The notes beneath the pieces were generated by a model. That model saw nothing but the letters and a program-made list of their open reading frames with translations. It was not told the DNA's origin and did no database searches. This document shows positions 24,970-34,479 of a stretch of 64,000 bases of DNA, piece by piece. The position numbers and the translations under genes were made by a program. Position 1 is the stretch's first letter. Each line of letters starts with the position of its first letter. This stretch comes from Pontederia crassipes (lineage: Eukaryota > Streptophyta > Magnoliopsida > Commelinales > Pontederiaceae): positions 14,315,501 through 14,379,500 of the forward strand of contig CM060195.1 in the NCBI GenBank assembly GCA_030549335.1, written 5' to 3'.

Positions 24970-25110
24970 AAGAAGAAGAAGAAGAAGAAGAAAACATATA
25001 TAATTATCACAAGAAATTGAGTCCTTAAAAGAACGAATGCCTTAAGAAGAAGAAGGCACATGTTGTCGCGATGCACATGAAAATGAAGATTTAGAAGATG
25101 ATTCGGAAAA
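24301..25110 (+). mobile_element. Ty1/Copia gag remnant (fossil)
   Basis: Conceptual translation shows scattered segments typical of Copia Gag (UBN2 type), such as FTNKLFMKQCSFTLRTQEAM and SLSSSYENFV, followed by a decayed zinc-knuckle region near 25000. It is broken in several places. No LTRs were identified, and the Tat-like LTR end directly abuts it. Confidence 0.65.
24899..24991. repeat. (AAT)n(AAG)n compound trinucleotide repeat
   Basis: About 14 AAT units pass into about 17 AAG units. It lies in the basic region of the Copia gag remnant. Long Phe/Leu frames on the opposite strand are artefacts of this repeat. Confidence 0.95.
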
Positions 25111-25144
25111 TGGAGAATGGTTGGATTCTTGATTTGGAATAGAG

Positions 25145-26660
25145 TCATCCACAATAATTTTATGGAATAGAGTATAACTTTAACTCTGAGCACGTGATCC
25201 ACAATAATTTTATCATTAATTATAACGATTCAATAAAATCGTTTGGAATAGAGTTAAAGTTATAAAAATCTACCAATTCTTAAAATACTCAAAGATTATA
25301 ATAAATTTTTATAACTTAAAATTTTGAACCTTATTTTAAGACTCTAATTCACAAAAGTTTTTTCATTGATTATAACGGTTCAACTATAATTTGGGATAGA
25401 GTTAAAATTCTTAATATCTTCCAATTCTTAGTATACCCAAAATTTATAATAAATGGGTAAATTACATCAAATGCCCTCCAACTTTCACGTTTGCTCAGCG
25501 ATTCCTTCCAACTTCACTTTGTAACACGAATGCTCTTCATCTTTTAACTTGTTTCACCCAATTTCCTCCTTACCTATAATCGGCAGTTTCCCGGTCACAA
25601 TGCTAACATGGCACTGACGTCGCGTCTCTCTCCTCTTCACGTTCACGTTAGTGGCAATATTAAAAAAATAAAAAAAGCCACGTGGAATCACTGGCGCAGC
25701 GAGCGAGGGGGAGTCGCCAACCTCCTGCGAGGCTTTCATCGGCACGTGCAGGTGGAGCGTCGCCCCCCTCCTGCGACCTCGCACTCCGGCAAGGCTTTCG
25801 CCGGCACGCGCAAGTGGGGGGTCGCCCCCCTCCTCTTGCGACCTCACGGCACGCGCAAGGGAGGTGGGGGGTCGCCCCCCTCCCTACGACCTCCGGCGAG
25901 GTCCTAGGGATGGGGGCAACGCCCCCACCTCCCCTGCGCTCGCTGGCGTGGTGCAGGGGTCGCCCCATCCTTGCGACCTCCGGTGAGGTCGTAAGGAGGG
26001 GGCGACCCCCACACCTTTCCTGCACTGGCCGGTTGGCACAGGGGGTCGCCCCCCTCCCTGCGACCTCCGACGAGATCGTAGGGAAGGGAGCAACCCCCCC
26101 TCCCTGCGCGCGTCGGCGAGGGGGGGTCGCCCTCCACCTACAACCTCCGAGATCGCAGAGGGGGTGACTCCCCACCTGCGCGTGCCGACGAAAGCCTCGT
26201 CGGAGGTCGGGACGACCCCCCCTCGCTTGCTGCGCCAGTGACTCCACGTGACATTTTTATTTTTTTAATTATTTTTTAATATTGCCACTAACGTGAGCGT
26301 GGAGAGGAGAGAGATGCGACGTCAGCGCCATGTTAGCGCTGTGATCGGGAAACCGCCGATTATAGGTAAGGAGGGTATTGAGTGAAACAAGTTAAAAGAT
26401 GGAGGTACAAAGTGAAGTTGGAGGATATCATTGAGCAAACGTGAAAGTTGAAGGGCATTTGGTGTAATTTACCCTGTAATGAATGCTTATAACTTAAAAT
26501 TTTGTACCATACTCTGACTCTAATTTCTAAGAGTTTTATTATTAATTATAATGATTTAAAATTTTAAAAATGTATAACTTTTAGAATATACAAAAATTAT
26601 AATAAGTACTTATAACTTACAACTTTGAACATTAATGTAAGACTCTAATTGAGTTTCAGG
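25145..26660. repeat. Array of about 150-bp tandem units, interrupted by a foldback element
   Basis: Units start with CACAATAATTTTATCATTAA (about 25200), CACAAAAGTTTTTTCATTGA (about 25351) and a diverged TAAGAGTTTTATTATTAATT (about 26530). Each continues through a TATAACGATTCAA-like block, a GGAATAGAGTTAAA-like block, TATAATAAAT and TATAACTTAAAATTTTG. A partial unit precedes the first. The foldback element 25455-26475 interrupts the second unit: removing it restores TATAATAAATGCTTATAACT, as in the neighbours. Confidence 0.75.
25455..26475. mobile_element. Third foldback, MULE-like element with repetitive GC core
   Basis: Imperfect terminal inverted repeats of about 230 bases begin GGGTAAATTACATCAAATGC on the left and AGGGTAAATTACACCAAATG on the inverted right end. 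Flanking 9-mers ATAATAAAT (25446-25454) and GTAATGAAT (26476-26484) match at 7 of 9 positions, an old 9-bp target duplication. The TIR sequence differs from the 510 and 20838 elements. The core (about 25690-26240) is built of variants of GGGGTCGCCCCCCTCC and GCGACCTCCGGCGAGGTCGT on both strands. Long frames in the core are Gly/Arg/Pro strings without domain features and are not called as genes. Confidence 0.75.
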
Positions 26661-26691
26661 TGATAATATTAAATTTGTTTATTCTACATTT

Positions 26692-26745
26692 TTAGCACTC
26701 TGGACTTTGAATCCAGCGACCTGGGTTCGAATCCCGGTAGGACCT
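26692..26745 (+). pseudogene. 3' part of a tRNA-Gln(TTG) gene
   Basis: The sequence TTAGCACTCTGGACTTTGAA continues into a complete anticodon stem-loop (CTGGA-CTTTGAA-TCCAG, anticodon TTG), variable loop, T-arm (GGGTTCGAATCCC) and the 3' acceptor half GTAGGACCT, then a T6 Pol III-type terminator. The matching 5' acceptor strand and most of the D-arm are absent: AT-rich DNA unlike a tRNA lies there. Box B is intact but box A is missing. This is a truncated copy and should not give a functional tRNA. Confidence 0.85.
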
Positions 26746-26886
26746 TTTTTCTCTATAACACCTCACAAATATATAGTAGATTTTTTTTTCCAATTTTCTG
26801 TTCATCTCATCACTTTTTTTACCGCCGCCCAAAAACCCTCTCTAGTTTCTCACCCTTCCGCCCCCAGAATTTTGCGATCGATTTGA

Positions 26887-27852
26887 ATGGCTGCCGCGAT
26901 TGCCGTCTTTTCCCGTGCCTTCTCGCACCCCGGACGCTTCCTCCTCCTCCGCCATCATCTCCGTTGTTTCTCTCTCTCTTCCTCGGCCGCCACCACCACC
27001 TCCTGCCACCATCGCTACCTTCTTCGTCCAACCACCACACTTGCCATCCTTCCCTTCTGCTCTCGTTTCTTCATAAGGGCCTTCACTGAACCTTCCATCT
27101 CTTCCTCCTCCGGCAGGTCCAATAACAACACCAACAGCACCGCGTCCTTCGACTGGTCCTCCGATGACGACGACGCCGCCGGAGCTGAGGAGAGCAGCGC
27201 TAGGAAGACGATGAAGGTGGCGGCTACGGAAGTAGACAAAAGCAAGCTTCCCCCTCCCTACGACCCTTTCAGCAAGAAGCCTGTGATGGAGGAGCCCCGC
27301 GACCCTTCCAACCTCCAGGAGATCTTCCACAAGATGCGCACGGAAGGTCTCACCAACTACGCAATCAAGATGTTCGACGCCCTCTCCAAGGACGGTCTTA
27401 CCCACGAGGCCCTTCAGCTCTTCGCCCTCATCAAGGACAAGGGCACCATGCCCGACGTCGTCGCCCATACGGCCGTCCTCGAGGCCTACGCCAATGCGGG
27501 CGACCACTCGAAGGACGCCATCCGAACCTACGAGCGGATGCTCGCCGCCGGCGTCTCCCCCAACGCCTACACCTTTGCCGTCCTCATCAAGGGCCTCGCT
27601 AGGGACGGGCAGCTTGGGGAGGCGCGCAAGTTTGTGCTGGAGATGATGAAAAGAAGGATGCGGCCCAATGCGGGGACTTACCTTGCTGTTTTTGAGGCCT
27701 ACCTCAGAGATGAGAGGGCTGACGACGCCCGGAATCTGCTGGAGGAGATGAGGCAACAAGGATTTGCCCCTGACGAGAAGTCAGTGAGAGAGACCATCAG
27801 CAAACGAGGCCCGATCTTTAGAAGTATTATGAACTTGCTCTTTGGAAAGTGA
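26887..27852 (+). CDS. Small pentatricopeptide repeat protein, At4g38150-like
   Basis: A single-exon gene of 321 residues from ATG 26887 to TGA 27850. Residues 1-60 are Arg/Ser/Leu/His-rich with few acidic residues, as in a mitochondrial or plastid targeting peptide. A Ser/Asn/Asp-rich linker follows. The body contains tandem helical PPR units from about residue 150 to 305, with landmarks NYAIKMFDALSKDGLTHEAL, MPDVVAHTAVLEAYANAG, VSPNAYTFAVLIKGLARDG and MRPNAGTYLAVFEAYLRDE, ending in RSIMNLLFGK. Order, length and C-terminus fit the Arabidopsis At4g38150 group of short P-class PPR proteins. PPR proteins bind organellar RNA, one base per repeat; the target of this group is not known to me. GC-rich codon use contrasts with the AT-rich flanks. 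No other in-frame start upstream is plausible. Confidence 0.93.
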   Translation: MAAAIAVFSRAFSHPGRFLLLRHHLRCFSLSSSAATTTSCHHRYLLRPTTTLAILPFCSRFFIRAFTEPSISSSSGRSNNNTNSTASFDWSSDDDDAAGAEESSARKTMKVAATEVDKSKLPPPYDPFSKKPVMEEPRDPSNLQEIFHKMRTEGLTNYAIKMFDALSKDGLTHEALQLFALIKDKGTMPDVVAHTAVLEAYANAGDHSKDAIRTYERMLAAGVSPNAYTFAVLIKGLARDGQLGEARKFVLEMMKRRMRPNAGTYLAVFEAYLRDERADDARNLLEEMRQQGFAPDEKSVRETISKRGPIFRSIMNLLFGK

Positions 27853-29185
27853 TTGCCAAGAAGTGAACTGCTAATTTCTGCCTTGTTGGAGAAAAGTGAA
27901 TCCCTAGTTTTGCTTCCACCATGTACTTCAATGTGTAGGTGTCCTTGTTACTGTCAGCTCTTTTATTCAATACGATCCTGGTTTTGGGTTGAACTTGCTG
28001 CCAGACTTGATGAGGTACTCGTTTTTCAGCTTTCCTTTTTGCCACTTTCCAGTCGGCGATCAGTATCAAATTCTGCAACTTGTTTTATTATGTGTCAGTG
28101 GTTAGCGTGAATTGAAAAACTTAATTAATTAGAACGTGAATCTTTTATTTTGTTTCATTGATTACCAAAATCTTATCTTAAACTTATACTCTGGAGATTC
28201 TTGTTTGAAGCTATGAAATATGACATTGGAACTTGAAGTGCGTTCTTCCTTTGGTATAACTTGAAGTTATAATGGTTCAGTATTATCAACTTTTTTGTCC
28301 TCTTTGATCAACCATAGGTTTGCATATTTTTATAAATTGCATAGTTCTTTTGATGTTCTAGGATTATCCTCCATCACACAATCCAAGTGGTAGCAAAGGT
28401 GGTTTAAGGATCAACAAAAGTTACTAGGTTAGGGAATTATCATTTTGCTGATTGTCTAATATGTAGGTGCTGAAGAATTGTGATCAGTTTTTAAGGTTCA
28501 CTTCGATGTGGAGAATAAACATTAAGGACACTTTTGTTGAAAATTGTACGATAATGAAAAGAATTTGGCTAACAGACAACAGAATAGAGTACATGATGTC
28601 ATAACTATTAGTGAAATTGTCCCCAAAAGAACTCAACTTTGACTTTTCTCTTAAATTTAATCTTAACTAATTGTCCCCAAAAGAACTCAACTTTCACTTT
28701 TGTCTTAGATTTACTCTTAAACTTTTCTGTCTCACCTATAGAATCATTGATGATAAAAGAAACTATAAAAATCAGTATTTTCTAATGGTTGGGATAAAAA
28801 CCAGGAGTGATGTGGAAGGAGAGTATGGATGCAGAATAAAACTTATATTGAATAGAAAAAATGGAAAAGTGTGGAATGGATGTGAGACAATGAAGCAGCT
28901 AATGTGATGCTTTCATTTAACTCAAATCTTCCCATCTATTCCTCCACCTCTCATCTCTTTGATCCACTCATAACCCATGCCATCTTCATCACTATAACAA
29001 GCACTGTCGTGTTATTGTCAGGCCCTGATATTTCCTTTATGTGTTATGCAACAACAACAATTAAAGACCAGGGATGACAAGGTGAGGTTCCATTTCTTCA
29101 GTAGGAAAAAAAAGGCAGTTCCAGTCACAGCCCTTCAACATGAACTCGCATGTTTCTTCCCTTCTTCTCGACATTGTTGTTGGAG
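27853..29185. repeat. PPR 3' flank and intergenic DNA with a 54-bp tandem duplication
   Basis: Immediately after the PPR stop is probable 3' untranslated sequence. At 28616-28723 a block starting ATTGTCCCCAAAAGAACTCA is present twice in tandem, the second copy from 28670, with a few differences. Frames of 60-100 codons in this interval lack motifs and are not called. Confidence 0.5.
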
Positions 29186-29190
29186 TTTTC

Positions 29191-30015
29191 TGTTGGATCC
29201 CAAGGCACCAAGGGGGTGGGGGTTAATTGGTGTTAAAACTCGAAAATATCGATTTCACAAAATACGTCGCGGAAACTTGAAATCGATTCGTCAATATTCA
29301 AATAAATGCAATAACAATCAAATTATATCACATGCATAATAATATGAGGTGAGGAAGAGAGACATCAAACACAAGAACGCAAGGTGGTTTGTCGATGAGG
29401 TTCAGCCACACCTTGGCCTACGTCCCCGTTCCGAATTCTCGACCTTGGCCTCTATTGATGATATGGTCGTTGCTCTTTGATTTGACAAAAAATAGCCGTT
29501 ATTGTTCATTTCAGCTGGGGACTTGCTCATGAACCGGTCGACCGATCTATGTGACAATTGCGTGATTTGCTTAGTTGACTGCTGATCGGTCGACCGGTTT
29601 ATCGATTGTATAGTCTCGTACTTTTGGTATTCGGCTTTTGAGTTGATCTGTCGACCGGATTGTCGATTGGTGTAGTCTCGATATTGAACTGGTCAACCAG
29701 TATATCTGATCGGTCGACCAGCCTTCATTATTTCGACCGGCAGGTTGACCGTCCTGCATTATTTTGAGCATAACTTTCTGCATGGTTATTCAAATTAGAT
29801 AATCTTGGATTTTATGGAAAGCTAACAAAATTCTCTACAACTTTGGTATTCACTTCTTAATGTTAATCTCTTGGGAATATAGACAATTACTAATCGAAAG
29901 TTTAATGCATAAAATAGCTCATTTCTATTTAAACTTTTTCAGCATATAACTCTTATCTATCAAGGTTTGCATCATCAAAATATAATTATATAGGGCATAA
30001 AATTTTGCTCCAACA
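29191..30015 (-). mobile_element. Solo LTR of the Sirevirus-like Copia family (fossil)
   Basis: Starts TGTTGGATCC and ends CTCCAACA, flanked by a perfect 5-bp direct repeat TTTTC at 29186-29190 and 30016-30020. Inverted, it matches the LTRs at 49934-51305 and 53556-54939, for example the GAAATCGATATTTTCGA segment, the CACCAATT-CCCCC end, the AAGGTGTGGCTGAACCTC segment and the GGTCGACCGG-type motifs. No internal region is attached, as after recombination between two LTRs. It is shorter than the LTRs to the right and diverged from them, so it is probably an older insertion of a related subfamily. Confidence 0.85.
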
Positions 30016-30020
30016 TTTTC

Positions 30021-30498
30021 TTCTCAAAAAAAAAAATGTTGTTGGAGTTTTGCATATCCTTTCAAGCTTCATTGAATCTGGCAAGAGACTCATGAAGTTC
30101 ACATGCCACCTCAATTCAAGCTCTGTGGAGCATCAGTTCATGTTTGTTCGTGCAATAAAAAATGAACATCTCTAATTTAATGGAGGGTAAAATCGTCAGA
30201 AACTGCAATCTAGTTCTAGTGATTCAGTGGAACTAATTTTTACCAGTTTGGCGGGATTTCCAACTCATCCAGACACCAATTCTCTCTCTCTCTCTCTCTA
30301 AAATGAAAGCCAAATGTGGTAATTCTTTTTTTATCCCATGCCACCCTTTTCTAATCCCTTGTAACTCATTCATCCAAATATGCACTTATGAATGTTTACT
30401 AAAAATTCTATGGGTGCATTTCCAGCCTTGTCATGTGTTCTAAAGGTTGTTGTGGGAAAATAATCGTCGTTTGACAAAATTGTGTTGTTAAAAGTTTG
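30021..30498. other. Intergenic, nothing recognised
   Basis: Mixed DNA with a (CT)9 run near 30282-30299. The segment 30016-30054 repeats the left flank of the solo LTR (see findings). No gene signal. Confidence 0.4.
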
Positions 30499-30514
30499 TT
30501 CTTAATGCTAATCA

Positions 30515-30684
30515 ACAACAACAACAACAACAAAGCCTTATCCCACTAGGTGGGGTCGGCTACATGGATCATACGACGCCATGTTCATGAGATTCGACAG
30601 GGTTTTACGCTGGCTGTCGGGGCCTAACACAACCCTCCTCCTTTATCCGGGCTTGGGACCGGCTATAAAACATAGGCGGAGTTA
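30515..30684 (-). mobile_element. Short RTE-tailed retroposon (SINE-like)
   Basis: A 170-base insertion bounded by a perfect 16-bp target duplication TTCTTAATGCTAATCA (30499-30514 and 30685-30700). Its 3' end, on the minus strand, is a (TTG)n tail preceded by CCCCACCTAGTGGGATAAGG, identical in type to the tail of the RTE LINE at 41912-42424. The rest (CCGGTCCCAAGCCCGGATAA and so on) is not the reverse-transcriptase end seen in that LINE. It therefore looks like a non-autonomous element that borrows the LINE 3' end, or an internally deleted RTE. Confidence 0.8.
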
Positions 30685-30700
30685 TTCTTAATGCTAATCA

Positions 30701-32755
30701 TAAGGTTTTTTTTTTTTTTTTTTTGAAGTATCTGCAATGTTCTTAAAATGAGCATATGAAGATATTTTTTTGAAGGGATATGAAGATACTTTACTGTTGG
30801 CACAAAGCACATGATTGGGAAACTTTATTCTTACAAATTGAACAACATAATATCATTAATGACCATAAATAAAGGCCCAAATTGATTCTATTCCCTTAGT
30901 AGAGACAGACACATTCGCTTTGATTATGGTTAATTCCCATCTTGTGGTACACCAGGAGCAGCCATGTCTTCCCTTCTCATCCAAAATGGAATATGGACTT
31001 GGTGATGGTGGATGGATTTGAGGCATCAAAGAGGTTGGTCTGATGCTAAGAACATGCAATATGATATATTAATTTCCTATTAATTAGTTTTAAGTTTATT
31101 CAGCAATGCTAAAAGAAGAAAATATTAAGTTTGCCCTTTATTGTATGCAGCATTTCATATAATTAAAGAGAAGAGGATGGCTGTAAAGTGTTATATTTTG
31201 GAGAAAAGAAAAGAAAAGAGAACAGAGTGTTAAGTTGTCTGAAAGGATTTCAACTGTTTTGAGATCTTTGGGTCACTGTAGTGATAAAAAGGTGGGCATC
31301 AATTTGAGTTGCCTGACTTGTAAAGCTGTCAAGGAAGAAGGAAACCGCAACTGGCTCCAGCAAGGCCAATGATTGCTTCAAGAAATGTTATGCACAATGT
31401 TGAATATGGTTTCTATGATTCAATTTTAGTTCAATAGGATAACTTTGATAGAGCCTTTCACGAGTTATTGAAACACTCTTGTCCGAAGAGCTATTGGGAA
31501 AGGAATGTGATCTTAAATATGTTCAGATAATTTTCACCTAATTTGATACTGAGCTTGTCAACTAACTGATATATCAATATACTGATATATTGGTTATTTG
31601 ATGAAAAGGACTTGAAAGTTTGATGTTTGAAGATGGCTGTTATTGGTCTATCTCAGTGTTATCAACTTAGACGCTAGTCATATCATCTGCTTTCTTTGAA
31701 GCTTAAGAATTTAAGAACTTGCATCCTTGATTTCTTATATTAGACGGAGTGCTGATGCTTTGAAGCCTGCGAAGTTGATCATGTGTCTTTCCTGTTATCC
31801 TCTATATTGTCAGTTCATAAACTTATTAGCATTTGTCAGCACACTGACTGTGTTTGAATGTTAGTAGTTTGTACTACCTGCTTTTCTAGGATTGCTGTTC
31901 TAGTGTTTGTTGTTCATGTGGCAACGTGTAATCAGAAGTACTAAATACACGATACTTGTCTCTCTTTTTGAACTTTGAAGTGTTGGAGTAATTGAGGGAA
32001 CATATTGCGCTCCTTTTTGCTTAATCTTAGTTCACTTGAAACTAATTATCTCAAAAACAACTTTTCTTCATCTGAGAGCCTGAGAAGAGCAACTTTTCTT
32101 CTCTGGTGGATGAGAATCTCACTCTTGCTGAATTTTGGAGCGCCATTTGGCATCTAGTAATATTTAATATTGAAAGAAAATTAGAACGCTCCTTACAAAG
32201 AAGCAGCAGATGATGGCAGGCCAACGGAGCTTAAAGAAATGAACTACCTGATGATCCGCAACAGTCCGAAACGATAACAGTATCTCAATAATATCTTCTA
32301 AATGTTGCTAACCTCTATCAACAATTTGTAATTAGAAATTGACCCAACCAGAGAATGACAGCAAAAGGAGAGCGATAAAAATGGGAAGTGTAAACAAAAC
32401 AAAATGGAATGGCACTTGTAAATCTAATGTTATACGGAAATTTAACAACAGGTTATGTTCTAAAAAGTTAAGACGATTGGAATATAAAAATTCCTTGTCA
32501 TTTTTAGCATTTGAACTAGGATTGAAGATGGAGACAATCCAGTTGGATTCTAAAAAGTGAACTTATGAATTCGCCACCGATTGATCTTGTGGAACTGATC
32601 ATTCACTAGTACTTGTAGAGGAAAATTTCTTTTCGGTGAAAACTCGTAAAGGAGAAATTGGAGAGGGGTGGAGGAGTTCACCCTACGACTGGCGGATCCA
32701 ACAAGAAAAAAAAAAAAACAAAACAAAAACAAAAAGAAAGAAGGAAAAAGAAAAA
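30701..32755. other. Intergenic DNA upstream of KNOLLE, no recognised gene
   Basis: Contains a T20 run at 30705-30724 and an A-rich stretch at 32705-32755. Short frames (for example 30856-31059 and 32339-32560) show no recognised motif. No repeat with definable ends was found. Confidence 0.4.
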
Positions 32756-32836
32756 CTAACCGTTGGGAGAGCCGTTATGCTGTGTCTGGACCCCGCCCAC
32801 CATTCGAGATCCCATTCGTCCGTCCATAGAGCCGTT
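32756..32836 (-). promoter_or_regulatory. Cluster of three MSA-type (AACGG-core) elements
   Basis: The minus strand at 32756-32766 reads CCCAACGGTTA, a perfect match to the M-phase-specific activator consensus YCYAACGGYYA bound by three-repeat MYB (MYB3R) factors. Two more AACGG cores in the same orientation lie at 32771-32775 and 32832-32836 with weaker flanks. They lie about 200-280 bases upstream of the KNOLLE ATG and upstream of a TATA-like TTTTTAAA at 32871. MSA elements are a known feature of G2/M genes including KNOLLE, so this supports both the gene identity and its mitotic expression. Confidence 0.75.
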
Positions 32837-33036
32837 GCCATTTTATTATTGCAGTGATCACTTCCTTGTCTTTTTAAACGCACACATCGCTCACCTCGCT
32901 TCTCATCCCTTTCTCTCTCTCTCTCGCTCTCTTTCCATCCGTTTTCTTCTGCCTTCTGCTTCTTCCTCCTCGTTTCGCATAAGTCGCATTAGGTTCCCTT
33001 CCTCCCTCAAGCAGAGCATCATCAAAGTTCGGGAAG

Positions 33037-33987
33037 ATGAATGATCTGATGACCAAATCCTTCTTCAACTACGCCGACCTCAAGAAAGAGGCGTTGAAGG
33101 AAGACCTCGAGGCCGCCGCCGGCGAAGGTTGCGCCGACGCCCATGCCATCGAGTTGGCCGCCGCCACAGACGGCAAGCTGCGCCTCTTCTTCGAGGAGGC
33201 CGGACTCGTCAAGGAGGAGATGGCTTCCATCCGCGACCTGCTAGCCAGGCTCCAGTCCGCCAACGAGGAGAGCAAGGCCGCCCACAAGACCGAGGCCCTC
33301 CGCGCCCTCCGCGACCGCATCAACTCCGACATTGTCCAGGTGCTCAAGAAGGCCCGCGCCATCCGCGATCGCTTGGAGGCCATGGACCGCTACAACGCCG
33401 CCGAGAGGAGGCTCTCCGGCTGCCGAGAGGGCACCCCCATCGACCGCACCCGCTCGTCCGTCACCAACGGCCTGAGGAAGAAGCTCAAGGAGCTGATGAT
33501 GGAGTTCCAGGCGCTGAGGCAGCGGATGATGGCCGAGTACAAGGAGACGGTGGAGCGCCGCTACTTCACCGTCACGGGAGAGGTCCCCGAGGAGGACGTG
33601 ATCGAGAAGATCATATCGAACGGGGACAGCGAGAACCTACTCAAGAAGGCCATTCTGGAGCACGGCAAGGGGAAGGTGCTGGACACGGTACACGAGATCC
33701 AGGACCGCCACGACGCCGCCAAGGAGATCGAGCGGAGCCTGCTGGAGCTGCACCAGGTGTTCCTGGACATGGCGGTGATGGTGGAGGCCCAGGGCGAGCA
33801 GATGGACGACATCGAGCACCACGTCGCCAGCGCCGCGCACTACGTCAAGGACGGGACCAAAGAGCTGAAATGCGCTAAGGAGTACCAGCGCAGCAGCCGC
33901 AAATGGCTGTGCATCGGCCTCATCCTGCTGCTCATCCTCATCCTGATCATCGTCGTCCCCATCGCCACCAGCTTCCACTCATCATAA
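33037..33987 (+). CDS. SYP111: Cytokinesis-specific syntaxin KNOLLE (SYP111)
   Basis: A single-exon gene of 316 residues. The N-terminus MNDLMTKSFFNYADLKKEAL is the KNOLLE signature. An Habc three-helix region spans about residues 35-160, with the conserved VTNGLRKKLKELMMEFQALR block near 150. The Qa-SNARE helix spans about 215-285, with the ionic-layer glutamine in VEAQGEQM at about 252. A C-terminal membrane anchor runs from about 290 to 312, so it is a tail-anchored protein. KNOLLE drives vesicle fusion at the cell plate in dividing cells, pairing with SNAP33/NPSN11-type SNAREs and VAMP721/722 and regulated by KEULE. Length and C-terminus match the family, and SYP112 or SYP12 members are less likely because of the start and the RRYFTVTGE region. 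An upstream MSA cluster fits G2/M expression. Codon use is strongly GC-rich. Confidence 0.95.
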   Translation: MNDLMTKSFFNYADLKKEALKEDLEAAAGEGCADAHAIELAAATDGKLRLFFEEAGLVKEEMASIRDLLARLQSANEESKAAHKTEALRALRDRINSDIVQVLKKARAIRDRLEAMDRYNAAERRLSGCREGTPIDRTRSSVTNGLRKKLKELMMEFQALRQRMMAEYKETVERRYFTVTGEVPEEDVIEKIISNGDSENLLKKAILEHGKGKVLDTVHEIQDRHDAAKEIERSLLELHQVFLDMAVMVEAQGEQMDDIEHHVASAAHYVKDGTKELKCAKEYQRSSRKWLCIGLILLLILILIIVVPIATSFHSS

Positions 33988-34325
33988 TTTCAATATCATA
34001 ACTTTGATTGGAAGGAAAGAAAAAGAAAACTGCTACAGTTTGCCTGCTGGCTGGCTCGGTTTTGAAATTCTTTAATTTTGGGCGGGGGATGTGGAGTTCT
34101 GCTCAAGCTCGATCCTCTTTTGACATGTTGGGGTTGGGGTTGGCTAAGAGGAGGAGGAAGCCGAATCGCTTTGGTGCTTTGCTTTTAAAACTGTGTTTGT
34201 ATTACATGTTTTATATAATCTCTTTTTTTGTTAAGAACTTGGCATCATTTATGGCCGTGGTTGAAAGGAGGAACTCCTCTCTCTGCAAAAGCTCAAAATT
34301 CTGCTGTGAGCGATAGAAATTTTAC

Positions 34326-34346
34326 AAAAAAAAAAAAAAAAAAAAA
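34326..34346. repeat. A21 tract downstream of KNOLLE
   Basis: A perfect run of 21 A lies about 340 bases after the KNOLLE stop. No matching short direct repeat was found around the gene, so I do not take it as evidence of a retrocopy. Confidence 0.8.
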
Positions 34347-34479
34347 CAATGAACGAAATTTTTACCAAACAACCAAATAACGAAAAACAAGTTAGCTTGC
34401 AAAGCACTCCCAACTTGGATCATTCATTTCCTAGTTTTATATATTTTTAGCAAAAGCTAATTCGTGTTCACGATCTGCA

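Noticed and set aside
24762-25202. A 146-codon minus-strand frame with long Phe and Leu runs
   Set aside because: Artefact of the (AAT)n(AAG)n repeat within a Copia gag remnant on the other strand.
25554-26247. Several 70-195-codon Gly/Arg/Pro-rich frames
   Set aside because: They lie in the repetitive GC core of a foldback element; all frames are open because stops are rare in this composition.
26842-27759. A 305-codon minus-strand frame opposite the PPR gene
   Set aside because: Shadow of the GC-rich PPR coding sequence; the plus-strand frame has recognisable PPR units.
28671-29339. Two short frames of 78 and 97 codons
   Set aside because: No recognisable motif; the second runs into the solo LTR at 29191.
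33129-33878. A 249-codon frame in +2 inside KNOLLE
   Set aside because: Arg/Gly/Pro-rich shadow frame of the GC-rich syntaxin exon.
33037-34346. KNOLLE as a processed retrocopy (single exon plus A21 tract downstream)
   Set aside because: No short direct repeat flanks the unit, the frame is intact, and a fitting MSA-type promoter lies upstream of the probable transcription start, which a retrocopy would not carry.
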